Shown here one piece after another: positions 50,806 to 59,178 of a stretch of DNA of 64,000 bases. The notes under the pieces were generated by a model, which was given only the letters and a program-made list of their open reading frames with translations, searched no databases and was not told where the DNA came from. The stretch is from NCBI RefSeq assembly GCF_021129305.1, contig NZ_JAJOMB010000008.1, positions 1-64,000 on the forward strand. Direction: 5' to 3'. This DNA comes from Kineosporia babensis (GTDB lineage Bacteria > Actinomycetota > Actinomycetes > Actinomycetales > Kineosporiaceae). The first letter of the stretch is position 1. Every line of letters starts with the position of its first letter. The translations under genes were made by a program, and so were the position numbers.

Positions 50806-52302
50806 GTGTCCGATCTAGCACCCCAGACGATTTCCTACCCGGCCCCCGGGTCACGGCCGTCGCGGAAGGGTGAGGAGAGCCTCGCCCCGCACGTGATCGT
50901 GCTCTTCGGGGCGACCGGCGACCTCGCCCGCCGCAAGCTGCTGCCTGGCATGGCGCACCTTGCCGCCTCTGCACTGGCACCGGACATCCGCGTGGTCGGC
51001 ACCTCGCTCGAGGACATGAGCGACGACGCCTTCCGCGAGTTCGCCCACGCCGCCATGCAGGAGTTCGGTACCCACAAGCTCGACCCCGAGCAGTGGGACA
51101 CCTTCGCCAAGAACCTTTGCTACGTACCCCAGTCGGCCGGGCCGGAGGCGCTGGCCCAGGCCGTCGCCGACGCCGAGGCCGGGCTCGGCCCCGACGTGCG
51201 GCGCCTGCACTACCTGAGCGTCCCGCCGAAGGCCGCGCTGGCCGTCATCACCATGCTGCGCGAGGCCAAGCTCGTGGAGAAGTCCCGGGTGGTGATGGAG
51301 AAGCCGTTCGGTACCGACCTGACCTCGGCGATCATCCTGAACGACCAGGTGCACGAGACGTTCCGGGAGAGCCAGATCTTCCGGATCGACCACTTCCTGG
51401 GCAAGGAGGCCGCCCAGAACATCCTGGCCTTCCGTTTCGCCAACGGGCTTTTCGAGCCGATCTGGAACCGCAACTTCATCGACCACGTCCAGATCGACAT
51501 CCCCGAGACGCTCGGGCTGGGCGGCCGGGCGAACTTCTACGAGAGCACCGGCGCCTACAAGGACATGGTGGTCACCCACCTGCTCCAGGTCCTGGCGTTC
51601 GTCGCGATGGAGCCGCCGACCGCCCTGGAACCGCGGGCGATCAGCGAGGAGAAGAACAAGGTCTTCCGCTCGATGCTGCCGATCGACCCGCGCGACGTGG
51701 TGCGCGGGCAGTACAGCGGTTACCGCGGTGAGGAAGGGGTGGCCCGCGACTCCGACACCGAGACGTTCATCGCGCTGCGGGCCGGCATCGACAACTGGCG
51801 CTGGGCCGGGGTGCCGTTCTACCTGCGTACCGGCAAGCGGCTGGCCGAGGGCGCGCGGATCATCTCGATCGCCTTCAAAGAGGCGCCGAAGTCGATGTTC
51901 CCGGCCAACTCGGGGGTCGGGGCGGCCGGTCCGGACCACCTCACCTTCGACCTGGCCGACGCCTCCAAGGTCTCGCTGTCGTTCTACGGCAAGCGGCCCG
52001 GGCCGGGCATGAAGCTGGACAAGCTCTCGATGCAGTTCTCCACCCAGGAGACCGAGCGGGCCGGCGACGTGCTGGAGGCCTACGAGCGGCTGATCCTGGA
52101 CGCGATGCGCGGCGACCACACGCTGTTCACCACCGCCGAGGGCATCGAGAGCCTGTGGGAACGCTCGATCCCGCTGCTGGAGGACCCGCCGCCGGTCAAG
52201 CCCTACGCCCCCGGCACCTGGGGTCCGAACGCGATCCACCAGCTGATCGCCCCGCACGCCTGGCGGCTGCCGTTCGAGCGGGCCTGGCGCGAGCACCGCT
52301 GA
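50806..52302 (+). CDS. zwf: Glucose-6-phosphate 1-dehydrogenase
   Basis: 498 residues, GTG start. NADP+ site FGATGDLARRKLLPGM (residues ~34-49), substrate site RIDHFLGKEAAQNILAFRFANGLFEP (with catalytic His) and WRWAGVPFYLRTGKRL are all intact. It makes 6-phosphogluconolactone and NADPH in the pentose phosphate pathway. It is monocistronic with a strong terminator. It starts almost back to back with the GGDEF gene, so the two promoters must lie inside each other's coding sequence or at the start. Confidence 0.95.
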   Translation: MSDLAPQTISYPAPGSRPSRKGEESLAPHVIVLFGATGDLARRKLLPGMAHLAASALAPDIRVVGTSLEDMSDDAFREFAHAAMQEFGTHKLDPEQWDTFAKNLCYVPQSAGPEALAQAVADAEAGLGPDVRRLHYLSVPPKAALAVITMLREAKLVEKSRVVMEKPFGTDLTSAIILNDQVHETFRESQIFRIDHFLGKEAAQNILAFRFANGLFEPIWNRNFIDHVQIDIPETLGLGGRANFYESTGAYKDMVVTHLLQVLAFVAMEPPTALEPRAISEEKNKVFRSMLPIDPRDVVRGQYSGYRGEEGVARDSDTETFIALRAGIDNWRWAGVPFYLRTGKRLAEGARIISIAFKEAPKSMFPANSGVGAAGPDHLTFDLADASKVSLSFYGKRPGPGMKLDKLSMQFSTQETERAGDVLEAYERLILDAMRGDHTLFTTAEGIESLWERSIPLLEDPPPVKPYAPGTWGPNAIHQLIAPHAWRLPFERAWREHR

Positions 52303-52329
52303 GCACAAGAGCACTACCAGAACACACCA

Positions 52330-52363
52330 GAGGACGTCCGGAAGCTCGCTTCCGGACGTCCTC
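52330..52363 (+). terminator. Rho-independent terminator after zwf
   Basis: Perfect 15-bp stem (52330-52344 with 52349-52363), 4-base loop, followed by GGCTTTG. The next 200 bp (to 52570) hold no recognisable gene. Confidence 0.8.
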
Positions 52364-52570
52364 GGCTTTGCCGCGCCCCAGCGGGCGCCACTTCGAAACC
52401 GGCTGCACCAGTGGGCTTTCAGCCCAGCCCCGGCCGAGCGGGCCGGATGGAGGTGATCGGGCGTAAGTGTCACCGTCGGGACCCGGGCGAGGAGAGCGTC
52501 CGTAATCAAAGTCCGCTCGAGCAACGCCTGGTCCGAGGGCGGTGACGAGAACAGCATTCCCCACCGTTTC

Positions 52571-52609
52571 TGTCAAGAATGTTGACAATCGGCAAGGCCG
52601 ACCTAATAT
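52571..52609 (+). promoter_or_regulatory. Consensus promoter and operator for the flavin-reductase operon
   Basis: TTGACA (52582-52587) and TAATAT (52604-52609) with 16-bp spacing is the best sigma-70-type promoter in the window. The -35 overlaps a perfect inverted repeat TGTCAA-N5-TTGACA (52571-52587) that resembles GntR-family operators. Transcription should begin near 52616, giving a leader of ~160 nt that contains the uORF. Confidence 0.75.
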
Positions 52610-52664
52610 CGATGGAAGCAGCGTAAGACGTTGCAGCCGCCGTCGCGACACAAGACCGCGACAG

Positions 52665-52781
52665 GTGAATGTTCCTGCCCCGCAGGCAGTCAGGCCTGCC
52701 CTCCGGCGCGCGCCGGGCGGCCGCCTGCGGTGGCGGAACTGTCCATCAGCTGGCTGCTGTGAAGGATGTGTGCAACGGTGA
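52665..52781 (+). CDS. Cys-rich upstream ORF, candidate cysteine attenuator
   Basis: 38 codons from GTG at 52665. The last third reads NCPSAGCCEGCVQR with Cys at 26, 31, 32 and 35. Its TGA (52779-52781) overlaps the GTG of the flavin-reductase gene (52778), so translation of the two is coupled. In mycobacteria, leader ORFs with tandem Cys codons overlapping a downstream start sense cysteine by ribosome stalling. A GCAGGC/GCCTGC hairpin lies within the leader. Whether it is translated, and from this start, is inference. Confidence 0.55.
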   Translation: MNVPAPQAVRPALRRAPGGRLRWRNCPSAGCCEGCVQR

Positions 52782-53311
52782 AAATCGCCGTGGTCGTGGG
52801 CAATCCCAAGCCCGAGTCACGAACCCTGCGGGTGGCGGAGGCCGTCGCCGACGTGATCGAGAAGCTGCTGCCCGGGCAGCCGGCCGAGCGCCAGGTGATC
52901 GACCTGGCCGACTACTCGTCCCGGCTGTTCGAGTGGCCCGAGCCGACCCTGGCCGAACTCAACGACGCGGTGGCGGCCAGCGACGTCCTGGTCGTCGCCT
53001 CGCCCACCTACAAGGCCACCTACACCGGCCTGCTGAAGGCCTTCCTCGACCGCTACCCCAGCAACGGCCTGCAGGGCGTGGTCGCGGTGCCGGTGATGAC
53101 CGGCGCCGCCGACACCCACGCGATGGCCACCGAGGTCAACCTGCGCCCGCTGCTGGTGGAGCTGGGCGCCACCGTGCCCAGCCGCGGCCTGTACCTGGTG
53201 ATGACCCGGATCGCCGAGCTCGAGGCGATCGCCGCCGAGTGGGGCTCGGCCAACGCCCACTCGCTGATCCCGGCTGTTCAGGGACGCCTGGAGGTGGCTT
53301 CACGTGGCTGA
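52778..53311 (+). CDS. NAD(P)H-dependent FMN reductase (SsuE-like)
   Basis: 177 residues from GTG at 52778, with AAGGA upstream; an in-frame ATG at 52766 is possible but overlaps that site. The flavodoxin-like fold is clear: KIAVVVGNPKPESRTL phosphate loop, VLVVASPTYKATYTGLLKAFLDR FMN-binding segment and VAVPVMTGA. It would supply reduced FMN to a monooxygenase, as SsuE does for sulfonate breakdown under sulfur starvation. It overlaps the flavin-reductase-family gene by 8 bp. The Cys-rich uORF supports a sulfur link. Confidence 0.85.
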   Translation: MKIAVVVGNPKPESRTLRVAEAVADVIEKLLPGQPAERQVIDLADYSSRLFEWPEPTLAELNDAVAASDVLVVASPTYKATYTGLLKAFLDRYPSNGLQGVVAVPVMTGAADTHAMATEVNLRPLLVELGATVPSRGLYLVMTRIAELEAIAAEWGSANAHSLIPAVQGRLEVASRG

Positions 53312-53810
53312 GTTCGACACCGCGAGGTTCCGCAAGGTGGTCGGTGGCTTCGCCTCCGGCATCACCGTGGTCACCGCCGTGCACGAGGGCGAGCCGGTCG
53401 GGATGACCTGCCAGTCGTTCTTCAGCCTCTCGCTCGACCCGCCGCTGATCGCCTTCTCCCCCGCGCTCAGCTCCAGCAGCTATCCGCGGATCCGGGAGGC
53501 GGGTTCGTTCTGCGTGAACATCCTGGAGTCCGGGCAGGAGGCGCTGTGCAACCAGTTCGCCCGCAGCGGGACGGACAAGTGGCGCGGCGTGGCCTGGGAG
53601 CCCGGAGTGACCGGCAGCCCCCGCCTGGACGGGGTCCTGGCCAGCATCGACTGTGACCTGGAGAACGAGTTCGAGACCGGGGACCACTACCTGACCGTGG
53701 GCCGGGTGCGCTCGCTGCACACCACGCCCGGCCTGCATCCGCTGTTGTACTTCAACGGAACGTACCGGCGGCTTCACCCTCACCAGGAACTCGGGGCGCG
53801 CAGCGCGTAG
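53304..53810 (+). CDS. Flavin reductase family (HpaC-like) protein
   Basis: 168 residues with the FMN-binding split-barrel pattern: RKVVGGFASGITVVTAVHEG, GMTCQSFFSLSLDPPLIAFSP (the FMN/flavin binding block) and GSFCVNILESGQEALCNQFA. It reduces FMN with NAD(P)H or binds FMN as partner of the preceding reductase. The oxygenase to be served is not in this window. Same operon as the FMN reductase. Confidence 0.88.
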   Translation: MAEFDTARFRKVVGGFASGITVVTAVHEGEPVGMTCQSFFSLSLDPPLIAFSPALSSSSYPRIREAGSFCVNILESGQEALCNQFARSGTDKWRGVAWEPGVTGSPRLDGVLASIDCDLENEFETGDHYLTVGRVRSLHTTPGLHPLLYFNGTYRRLHPHQELGARSA

Positions 53811-53872
53811 GACAGGTCCTGGTTGGGGGCACCCCGCTGACGGATCCGTCCCGGGTCAGGCAGACTGCCCAC

Positions 53873-55090
53873 ATGGAAGAGGACGACGACGAGCTGACCA
53901 TCCTGGTGGGCGCCGCGGAGGGTTCGACGGCGCTGGAGCGCGACGGCATGCTGCGCCGACTCGAGGAGTCGGTCACGCTGGCCATCGCCGAGTGCACCAA
54001 CGAGGGGTACCTGACCAACGGCAGCACCGGCGACGTCGACATCAGCCTGACCGTCGCCGCGCCCGGCCTGGCCGCCCCCGAGGTGCTCAGCCTGGTCGGG
54101 GACAGCGTGGCCGCACTGGTCAACGACCCGGCCAACCCGGGCTGGGGACCGTTCTCGGTGAGTGTCACCGGTGAGTCCGCGGACGTCACCGAGGGCCTCG
54201 ACGAGGTGGGCCCCGACCTGCAGGTCCTGGACGACGACTTCGACGAGCTGCTGGACGGCCCGGGCGAGACCCAGACCGTCGTCGTGGTCGAGGGCCCGGA
54301 CGGGCTGAGCCTGACCGGGCTCGACACCGACCGGGACACCGAGGCCGGCCAGGCGGCCCTGCTGACCAGTGCCGAGCTGCTGACCAGCGTGGACCTGACG
54401 CACCTGACCACGCTGGACGTGGCCGCCGAGGACGAGCAGGAGCAGCAGGAGGCTCTGCTGCAGGCCCGGTTCGTGGCCGGGGCGCTGTTCCAGGCCTCGG
54501 TGGCGGTGGTCGACCAGCTGTTCATCGATCTGGACACGCTGACCCGGGACGGGGCCACGGCCACCGTGGAGGACGCCCCGGACGACGTGTTCTTCGTGCT
54601 CGGTGGGCTGCCGGTGCGCTACGCCGACCGCTACGACGCGCTGTTCACCCAGCGGCTGATCATCGCCACGGCCGATGTCACCCGGCGCCTGACGGCCGGC
54701 TGGGAACCGCTGGCCTGTGTGGCCCACGAACTGGCCCTGCGGCTGATTCTGGACGCCACCGAGGTGCAGCTCGACCTGGTCGACGTGGAGCTGGAGCCGG
54801 GCTGGCGCGAGGTGATCGAGGAACACCACTTCGCCGACAGCGACCACGACATGCTGTACGACCCGCAGATCCCCGAGGACGTGGAGGACGAGGACCTGCG
54901 GGCCCGGCCGGACTCCGCCCCGCTGGGGTTCGACTTCTGGTTCACCCCGTTCGACGCCGAGCTGCACCTTCCGCCGTACCTGGTGGAGGGCTACGAGCCG
55001 GAGCTCGACGAGGACGACGACGACCTTGACGAGGACGACGACGAGGACCTCGAGGACGACGGGCAGCGGCAGGAGCACCAGCAGCACTGA
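53873..55090 (+). CDS. Highly acidic protein of unknown function
   Basis: 405 residues with very high Asp/Glu content. The first seven residues are EEDDDEL and the last ~30 form a D/E tract. Between lie an ordered helix (TALERDGMLRRLEESVTLAIAECTN), DVDISLTVAAPGL (strand), a central FVAGALFQASVAVVDQLFIDLDTL helix, and CVAHELALRLILDATEVQLDLVDVELEP. No catalytic motif is seen. I do not recognise the family. It has its own terminator and is convergent with the secreted hydrolase. Confidence 0.75.
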   Translation: MEEDDDELTILVGAAEGSTALERDGMLRRLEESVTLAIAECTNEGYLTNGSTGDVDISLTVAAPGLAAPEVLSLVGDSVAALVNDPANPGWGPFSVSVTGESADVTEGLDEVGPDLQVLDDDFDELLDGPGETQTVVVVEGPDGLSLTGLDTDRDTEAGQAALLTSAELLTSVDLTHLTTLDVAAEDEQEQQEALLQARFVAGALFQASVAVVDQLFIDLDTLTRDGATATVEDAPDDVFFVLGGLPVRYADRYDALFTQRLIIATADVTRRLTAGWEPLACVAHELALRLILDATEVQLDLVDVELEPGWREVIEEHHFADSDHDMLYDPQIPEDVEDEDLRARPDSAPLGFDFWFTPFDAELHLPPYLVEGYEPELDEDDDDLDEDDDEDLEDDGQRQEHQQH

Positions 55091-55105
55091 GTACCGGTGA
55101 ACGAG

Positions 55106-55141
55106 GAAGGCCCGGCTCCCTTGGTAGGGGGCCGGGCCTTC
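55106..55141. terminator. Hairpin terminator between convergent genes
   Basis: 11-bp outer stem (55106-55116 with 55131-55141), with an inner TCCC/GGGG extension, between the stops of the acidic protein and the hydrolase. It can serve both strands. Confidence 0.75.
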
Positions 55142-55150
55142 GTCAGTTGA

Positions 55151-56758
55151 TCAGACCGCGGACTTCTTCGTCTCGGTGCTGCCGGACGGGTCGGGCTGCG
55201 GTACCGGGTCGCACTGCTTGTCCGACTTGCGGCCGTCGACCCGCTTGGGCAGCGAGCCGTCCTTCAGGTAGGCCGCGATGGTGTCGTCGGTGCAGGCGAT
55301 CCCGCTCAGCGAGCCGGAGTGGGTGGTTCCGCCGACGCCCTCGATCAGCACCGACTTGGGGAAGCGGCTGCGGACCTCCAGCGCACCCTCGTACGGCGTG
55401 GCCGCGTCGTGGGTCTCGGAGACCAGCAGGATCGCCGGGGCCTTGGCACCGTTCACCGTGACCGGCTTGCCGACCTCACCGGCCCAGTTCAGGCAGGGCG
55501 CGTTGAACCAGGCGTTGGACCAGGTCATGAACGGGGCCTGCTTGTGCATGGCCCAGTTGTCCTTCTTCCACTTCGACCACTTCTTCGGCCACTGCACGTC
55601 GGTGCACTGGGTGGCCAGGTAGACCGCGAAGCCGTTGTCGGCGCCCGGGCCCTGCGGGTTGGAGTCGTCGAACATCGTCTTCAGGGTCTTCCAGTCACCC
55701 TTGTGCACCCAGCCGGAGAACGCCGAGGCGACCTCCTCCCAGCCGAACACGTAGTAACCGGCCCCGAGGAAGATGTCCGTCCACTCGTCGCCGCCGATCT
55801 TGCCGCCGGCCGCCTTCTTGTCCAGCGCGCGCAGCTGCTTGTAGTACTCCTTCTTGACCGCGGCGCCGGTCTTGCCCAGCTTGTAGGTGGCGTTGTTCTT
55901 GGCCACCCAGGCGAAGAAGACGTCCATGTTCTTGTCGAACGCGGCGTCCTGGTCGAGGTTGCTCTGGTACCAGATGTTGCGCGGGTCGACCACGCCGTCC
56001 AGCACCATCCGGTGCACCCGGGTCGGGTACTGGGTGGCGTAGACCTGGCCCAGGTAGCTGCCGTACGAGAAGCCGTAGAAGCTGATCTTCTTCTCGCCCA
56101 GCGCCTTGCGCAGCACGTCCATGTCCCGGACGTTGTCCCGGGACTTCATGTTGTCCAGCAGCGCGCCGCCGGCCTTGGCGCAGGCCTTGGCGTACTTCTT
56201 GGTCTTGCCCAGCCAGAGCTTCTCGCCCTTGGCGGTGGCCGGCACGTACTTCGGCCGGTCGTAGCCGGTGTAGTTGCCGTCGCAGCTGAGCGCGGGCTTG
56301 CTCGAGCCCACGCCGCGCGGGTCGAACCCGATCCAGTCGTAGGCCGCACCGGCGTCGTCCGGCACGTACTGGCCCAGCGAGGAGAGGGTCAGCCCGGAAC
56401 CGCCGGGACCGCCCGGGTTGACCAGCATGACGCCCTGGCGGTCGGCCTTCTTGCTGGTGGCCTTGATCCGCGAGACGGCGATCTGGATCTTCTTGCCCTT
56501 GGGCTTGTCGTAGTCGAGCGGCACGCTGAGGAAGCCGCACTTGGCATCGAGCGAGGTCAGGCTCGCGCTGGCGCACTTGCCCCACTTGATCGCCTTGGGC
56601 TTGAACGCCACCTCGGTCGGCGCCGGTGCGGCCGCCACCACGGGCGCGGCCTTGCCGGACTCCTCCGAGCCGACGGCCCGCGCCACCGATCCCCCCACCA
56701 CCGTGGTGGTCACCAGGGCAGCCGAGACCGCCATCACCACCAGCTTCTTCTTCACCAT
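55151..56758 (-). CDS. Secreted alpha/beta-hydrolase (tripeptidyl aminopeptidase-like)
   Basis: 535 residues from ATG at 56758 with GAGGG upstream; the earlier in-frame start is less likely. The signal peptide is KKKLVVMAVSAALVTTTVVGGSVARA. The hydrolase core has the oxyanion segment LVNPGGPGGSGL, the nucleophile elbow FYGFSYGSYLG (Ser), a TAP-like C-terminal domain with SETHDAATPYEGAL (Asp) and GTTHSGSL (His), completing the triad. Family members release tripeptides or cleave amide/ester bonds outside the cell. Many Lys residues give a basic mature protein. Confidence 0.88.
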   Translation of the reverse strand: MVKKKLVVMAVSAALVTTTVVGGSVARAVGSEESGKAAPVVAAAPAPTEVAFKPKAIKWGKCASASLTSLDAKCGFLSVPLDYDKPKGKKIQIAVSRIKATSKKADRQGVMLVNPGGPGGSGLTLSSLGQYVPDDAGAAYDWIGFDPRGVGSSKPALSCDGNYTGYDRPKYVPATAKGEKLWLGKTKKYAKACAKAGGALLDNMKSRDNVRDMDVLRKALGEKKISFYGFSYGSYLGQVYATQYPTRVHRMVLDGVVDPRNIWYQSNLDQDAAFDKNMDVFFAWVAKNNATYKLGKTGAAVKKEYYKQLRALDKKAAGGKIGGDEWTDIFLGAGYYVFGWEEVASAFSGWVHKGDWKTLKTMFDDSNPQGPGADNGFAVYLATQCTDVQWPKKWSKWKKDNWAMHKQAPFMTWSNAWFNAPCLNWAGEVGKPVTVNGAKAPAILLVSETHDAATPYEGALEVRSRFPKSVLIEGVGGTTHSGSLSGIACTDDTIAAYLKDGSLPKRVDGRKSDKQCDPVPQPDPSGSTETKKSAV

Positions 56759-56903
56759 CGGCCCTCTATCGGTAGCCCTCTTCTTACGTTTCGCCGTGCT
56801 TGGTAACCCGCCGAGTGTTCCGTCCCGGTCCGCGGATGGCAATAGAGGGTGCGCACCGGTGGGCGACGCAAATCACATCGGTCGGCCCCAAGAGAAAGCG
56901 GAA

Positions 56904-56952
56904 GCGGAATTCCGTTACCGGGTACGCTGCTCGCAGCGGAATCCCAGTTCCG
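56904..56952. promoter_or_regulatory. Two palindromic operator candidates upstream of the MFS gene
   Basis: Site 1 is the perfect 10-bp palindrome CGGAATTCCG (56905-56914); site 2 is CGGAA-N6-TTCCG (56937-56952), about 30 bp away. Both share the GCGGAAT/TTCCGT halves. The MFS gene starts at 56976 with AAGGAG upstream, and the downstream TetR gene is the probable regulator. Confidence 0.65.
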
Positions 56953-56975
56953 TTTTTGCGACCACAAGGAGCACG

Positions 56976-58505
56976 ATGCAGTCCGCTCAGCCGAGCGTTG
57001 CCCCCTTGAAAGCCCCCTTCGGAAGAACACCCCCTGAGGTGACCTTCGCCGTCCTCACCCTCGCGGTCGGCACCTTCACCCTCCTGCAGTCCCTCGTCAT
57101 CCCGGTGATGGCGACCATCCAGCACGACCTGAACACCACCCAGAGCGGCGTCACCTGGGTGCTCACCGCCTATCTGCTCTCCGCCTCGGTGGCCACCCCG
57201 ATCATGGGACGGGTCGGCGACCTGGTCGGTAAGGAAAGGGTTTTCGTCGCGGCCCTGGTCGCGCTGGCGATCGGCTCGCTGCTGGCCGCCCTGGCCCCGA
57301 ACCTGGCCGTGATGATCACCGCCCGGGTGATCCAGGGCATCGGCGGCGGGGTGCTGCCGCTGGCCTTCGGGATCATCCGGGACGAGTACCCGGCCCACCG
57401 GGTCACCGGCGCGGTCGGCACGATGGCCTCGCTCAGCGCGATCGGCGGCGGGCTGGGCCTGGTGCTGGCCGGGCCGATCGTCGACTTCCTGGGCTACCGC
57501 TGGCTGTTCTGGCTGCCGCTGATCATGACCCTGATCGCCGCGGTGGCCGCCTATCTGCTGATCCCGGCCTCCCCGGTGCGTTCCGGGGGCCGGATCTCCT
57601 GGCGCCCGGCGCTGCTGCTGTCGGCCTGGCTGGTCTGCCTGCTGCTGCCGCTCAGCCAGGCCTCCGCCTGGGGCTGGGGTTCGGTCGAGGTGCTGGGCCT
57701 GCTGGCCGCCTCGGCCGTGCTGGCCGGGCTCTGGGTGCTGGCCGAGACCCGGGCCAGCACACCGCTGATCGACATGCGGATGATGCGGCGCCGGCCGGTC
57801 TGGACCGCCAACCTGGTGGCTCTGCTGCTCGGGGTGGCGATGTACGCGGTGTTCGGGTTCCTGCCGCAACTGCTGCAGACCCCCCTCGAGGCGGGGTACG
57901 GCTTCGGCGCCGGGATCACCGCCTCCGGGCTGCTGCTCGCCTCGCAGTGCGTGGTGCAGCTGCCCACCGGCATCCTGTCCGGCAACCTCTCGGCCCGGTT
58001 CGGCGGCAAGTGGTTCACCGTGGCCGGTACCGCGGTCACCATGCTCTCGCTCCTGATGTTCGCCTTCCTGCACGACAGCCGCTGGCAGATCGTGCTCGGC
58101 GGCGCGGTCTTCGGACTCGGTATGGGGCTGGTGTTCTCGGCGCTGTCCGGGCTGATCGTGCAGGGCGTGCCCCAGGAGCAGACCGGGGTGGCCAGCGGGA
58201 TGAACGCGAACATCCGGACCATCGGCGGGGCGATCGGCTCGGCGGTGATGGCCAGTGTGGTCACTGCGCACGCCGGGCCCGGCGGGTTCCCGCAGGAGTC
58301 CGGCTACACCGTCGGTTTCGCCCTGCTGGCGGTGGCGCTGCTGCTGGCCACCCTGGCCGGGCTGCTGATTCCCGACCTGAAGCCGGCCGGGCCGGTGGTC
58401 ACCGCGGTGACCGTGGCGCCCGGCCCGATGGGGGAACTGCCGGTGCTACGTCCGGAACCGGCGCTGCCGGTGGGCGGTACGCTCGTGGGTGATGAACCGG
58501 ATTGA
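56976..58505 (+). CDS. DHA2-type MFS multidrug/metabolite exporter
   Basis: 509 residues; ATG with AAGGAG upstream. Fourteen predicted membrane helices. MFS signature motifs appear as GRVGDLVGKERVF (motif A) and GIGGGVLPLAFGIIRDEYPAHR, with motif C-like GPIVDFLGYRWLFW. It should extrude drugs or metabolites by proton antiport. The coding region ends 14 bp inside the TetR gene, so both are co-transcribed and the TetR is likely to repress them. Confidence 0.9.
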   Translation: MQSAQPSVAPLKAPFGRTPPEVTFAVLTLAVGTFTLLQSLVIPVMATIQHDLNTTQSGVTWVLTAYLLSASVATPIMGRVGDLVGKERVFVAALVALAIGSLLAALAPNLAVMITARVIQGIGGGVLPLAFGIIRDEYPAHRVTGAVGTMASLSAIGGGLGLVLAGPIVDFLGYRWLFWLPLIMTLIAAVAAYLLIPASPVRSGGRISWRPALLLSAWLVCLLLPLSQASAWGWGSVEVLGLLAASAVLAGLWVLAETRASTPLIDMRMMRRRPVWTANLVALLLGVAMYAVFGFLPQLLQTPLEAGYGFGAGITASGLLLASQCVVQLPTGILSGNLSARFGGKWFTVAGTAVTMLSLLMFAFLHDSRWQIVLGGAVFGLGMGLVFSALSGLIVQGVPQEQTGVASGMNANIRTIGGAIGSAVMASVVTAHAGPGGFPQESGYTVGFALLAVALLLATLAGLLIPDLKPAGPVVTAVTVAPGPMGELPVLRPEPALPVGGTLVGDEPD

Positions 58506-59163
58506 CGGCCCGGCTGGGGTGAGCGCCGTGGGAACCATCGAACGCCCGATGCGTAAAGACGCGGCCCGTAACCAGGAGGCCGTGCTGGCTGCGGCCCGCG
58601 AGGTGATCTCCGAGTTCGGCGTGGAAGCCGGCATGGAGCTGATCGCCTCCCGGGCCGGGGTCGGCGTGGGCACCCTGTACCGGCACTACCCGAACAAGCA
58701 GGCGCTGGTCGACGAGCTGGTCCGGATCATCCTGGACGAGCTGATCAGCACCGCCCGGGCCGGCCTGGCGGACGAGGCCGGCAACGGCCTGGAGACCTTC
58801 CTGCGGGCCTTCGGCCGCTCGCTGGCCCGCCACCACGGCTACTCGGCCAAGCTGTTCAGCCCGGGCAACTCCGACCACCAGCAGCAGCTCAACGCGCTGA
58901 TCGCCGAGCTGCACACGCAGGCCTTCAAGCACGGCCGGATCTCGCCCGACGTGAGCCTGGGCGACGTCCGCGCGCTGATGTGGGCGTTGCGCGGGATCGT
59001 CGCGGTGACCGGGCAGAACGCCCCGGACGCCTGGCAGCGCCACCTCGACCTGCACCTGGCCGCGCTGCGGATCGAGCCGGTGCCCAGCGCCCGGCCCTCG
59101 GTCACCGACGAGCAGCTGCGCCGGATCGCCGAGGCGCAGCGCGCCCAGCGGCCCACCCGGTGA
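58492..59163 (+). CDS. TetR-family repressor
   Basis: 223 residues (ATG 58492; a GTG one codon before is possible). The HTH lies at MELIASRAGVGVGTLYRHYPNKQALVDEL; the preceding helix is NQEAVLAAAREVISEFGV. The C-terminal ligand domain is helical. It directly follows and overlaps the MFS gene, and two palindromes upstream of that gene are its expected sites. Loss of binding on ligand would raise efflux. Confidence 0.9.
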   Translation: MNRIDGPAGVSAVGTIERPMRKDAARNQEAVLAAAREVISEFGVEAGMELIASRAGVGVGTLYRHYPNKQALVDELVRIILDELISTARAGLADEAGNGLETFLRAFGRSLARHHGYSAKLFSPGNSDHQQQLNALIAELHTQAFKHGRISPDVSLGDVRALMWALRGIVAVTGQNAPDAWQRHLDLHLAALRIEPVPSARPSVTDEQLRRIAEAQRAQRPTR

Positions 59164-59178
59164 CCGAAGCCCGCGCCC

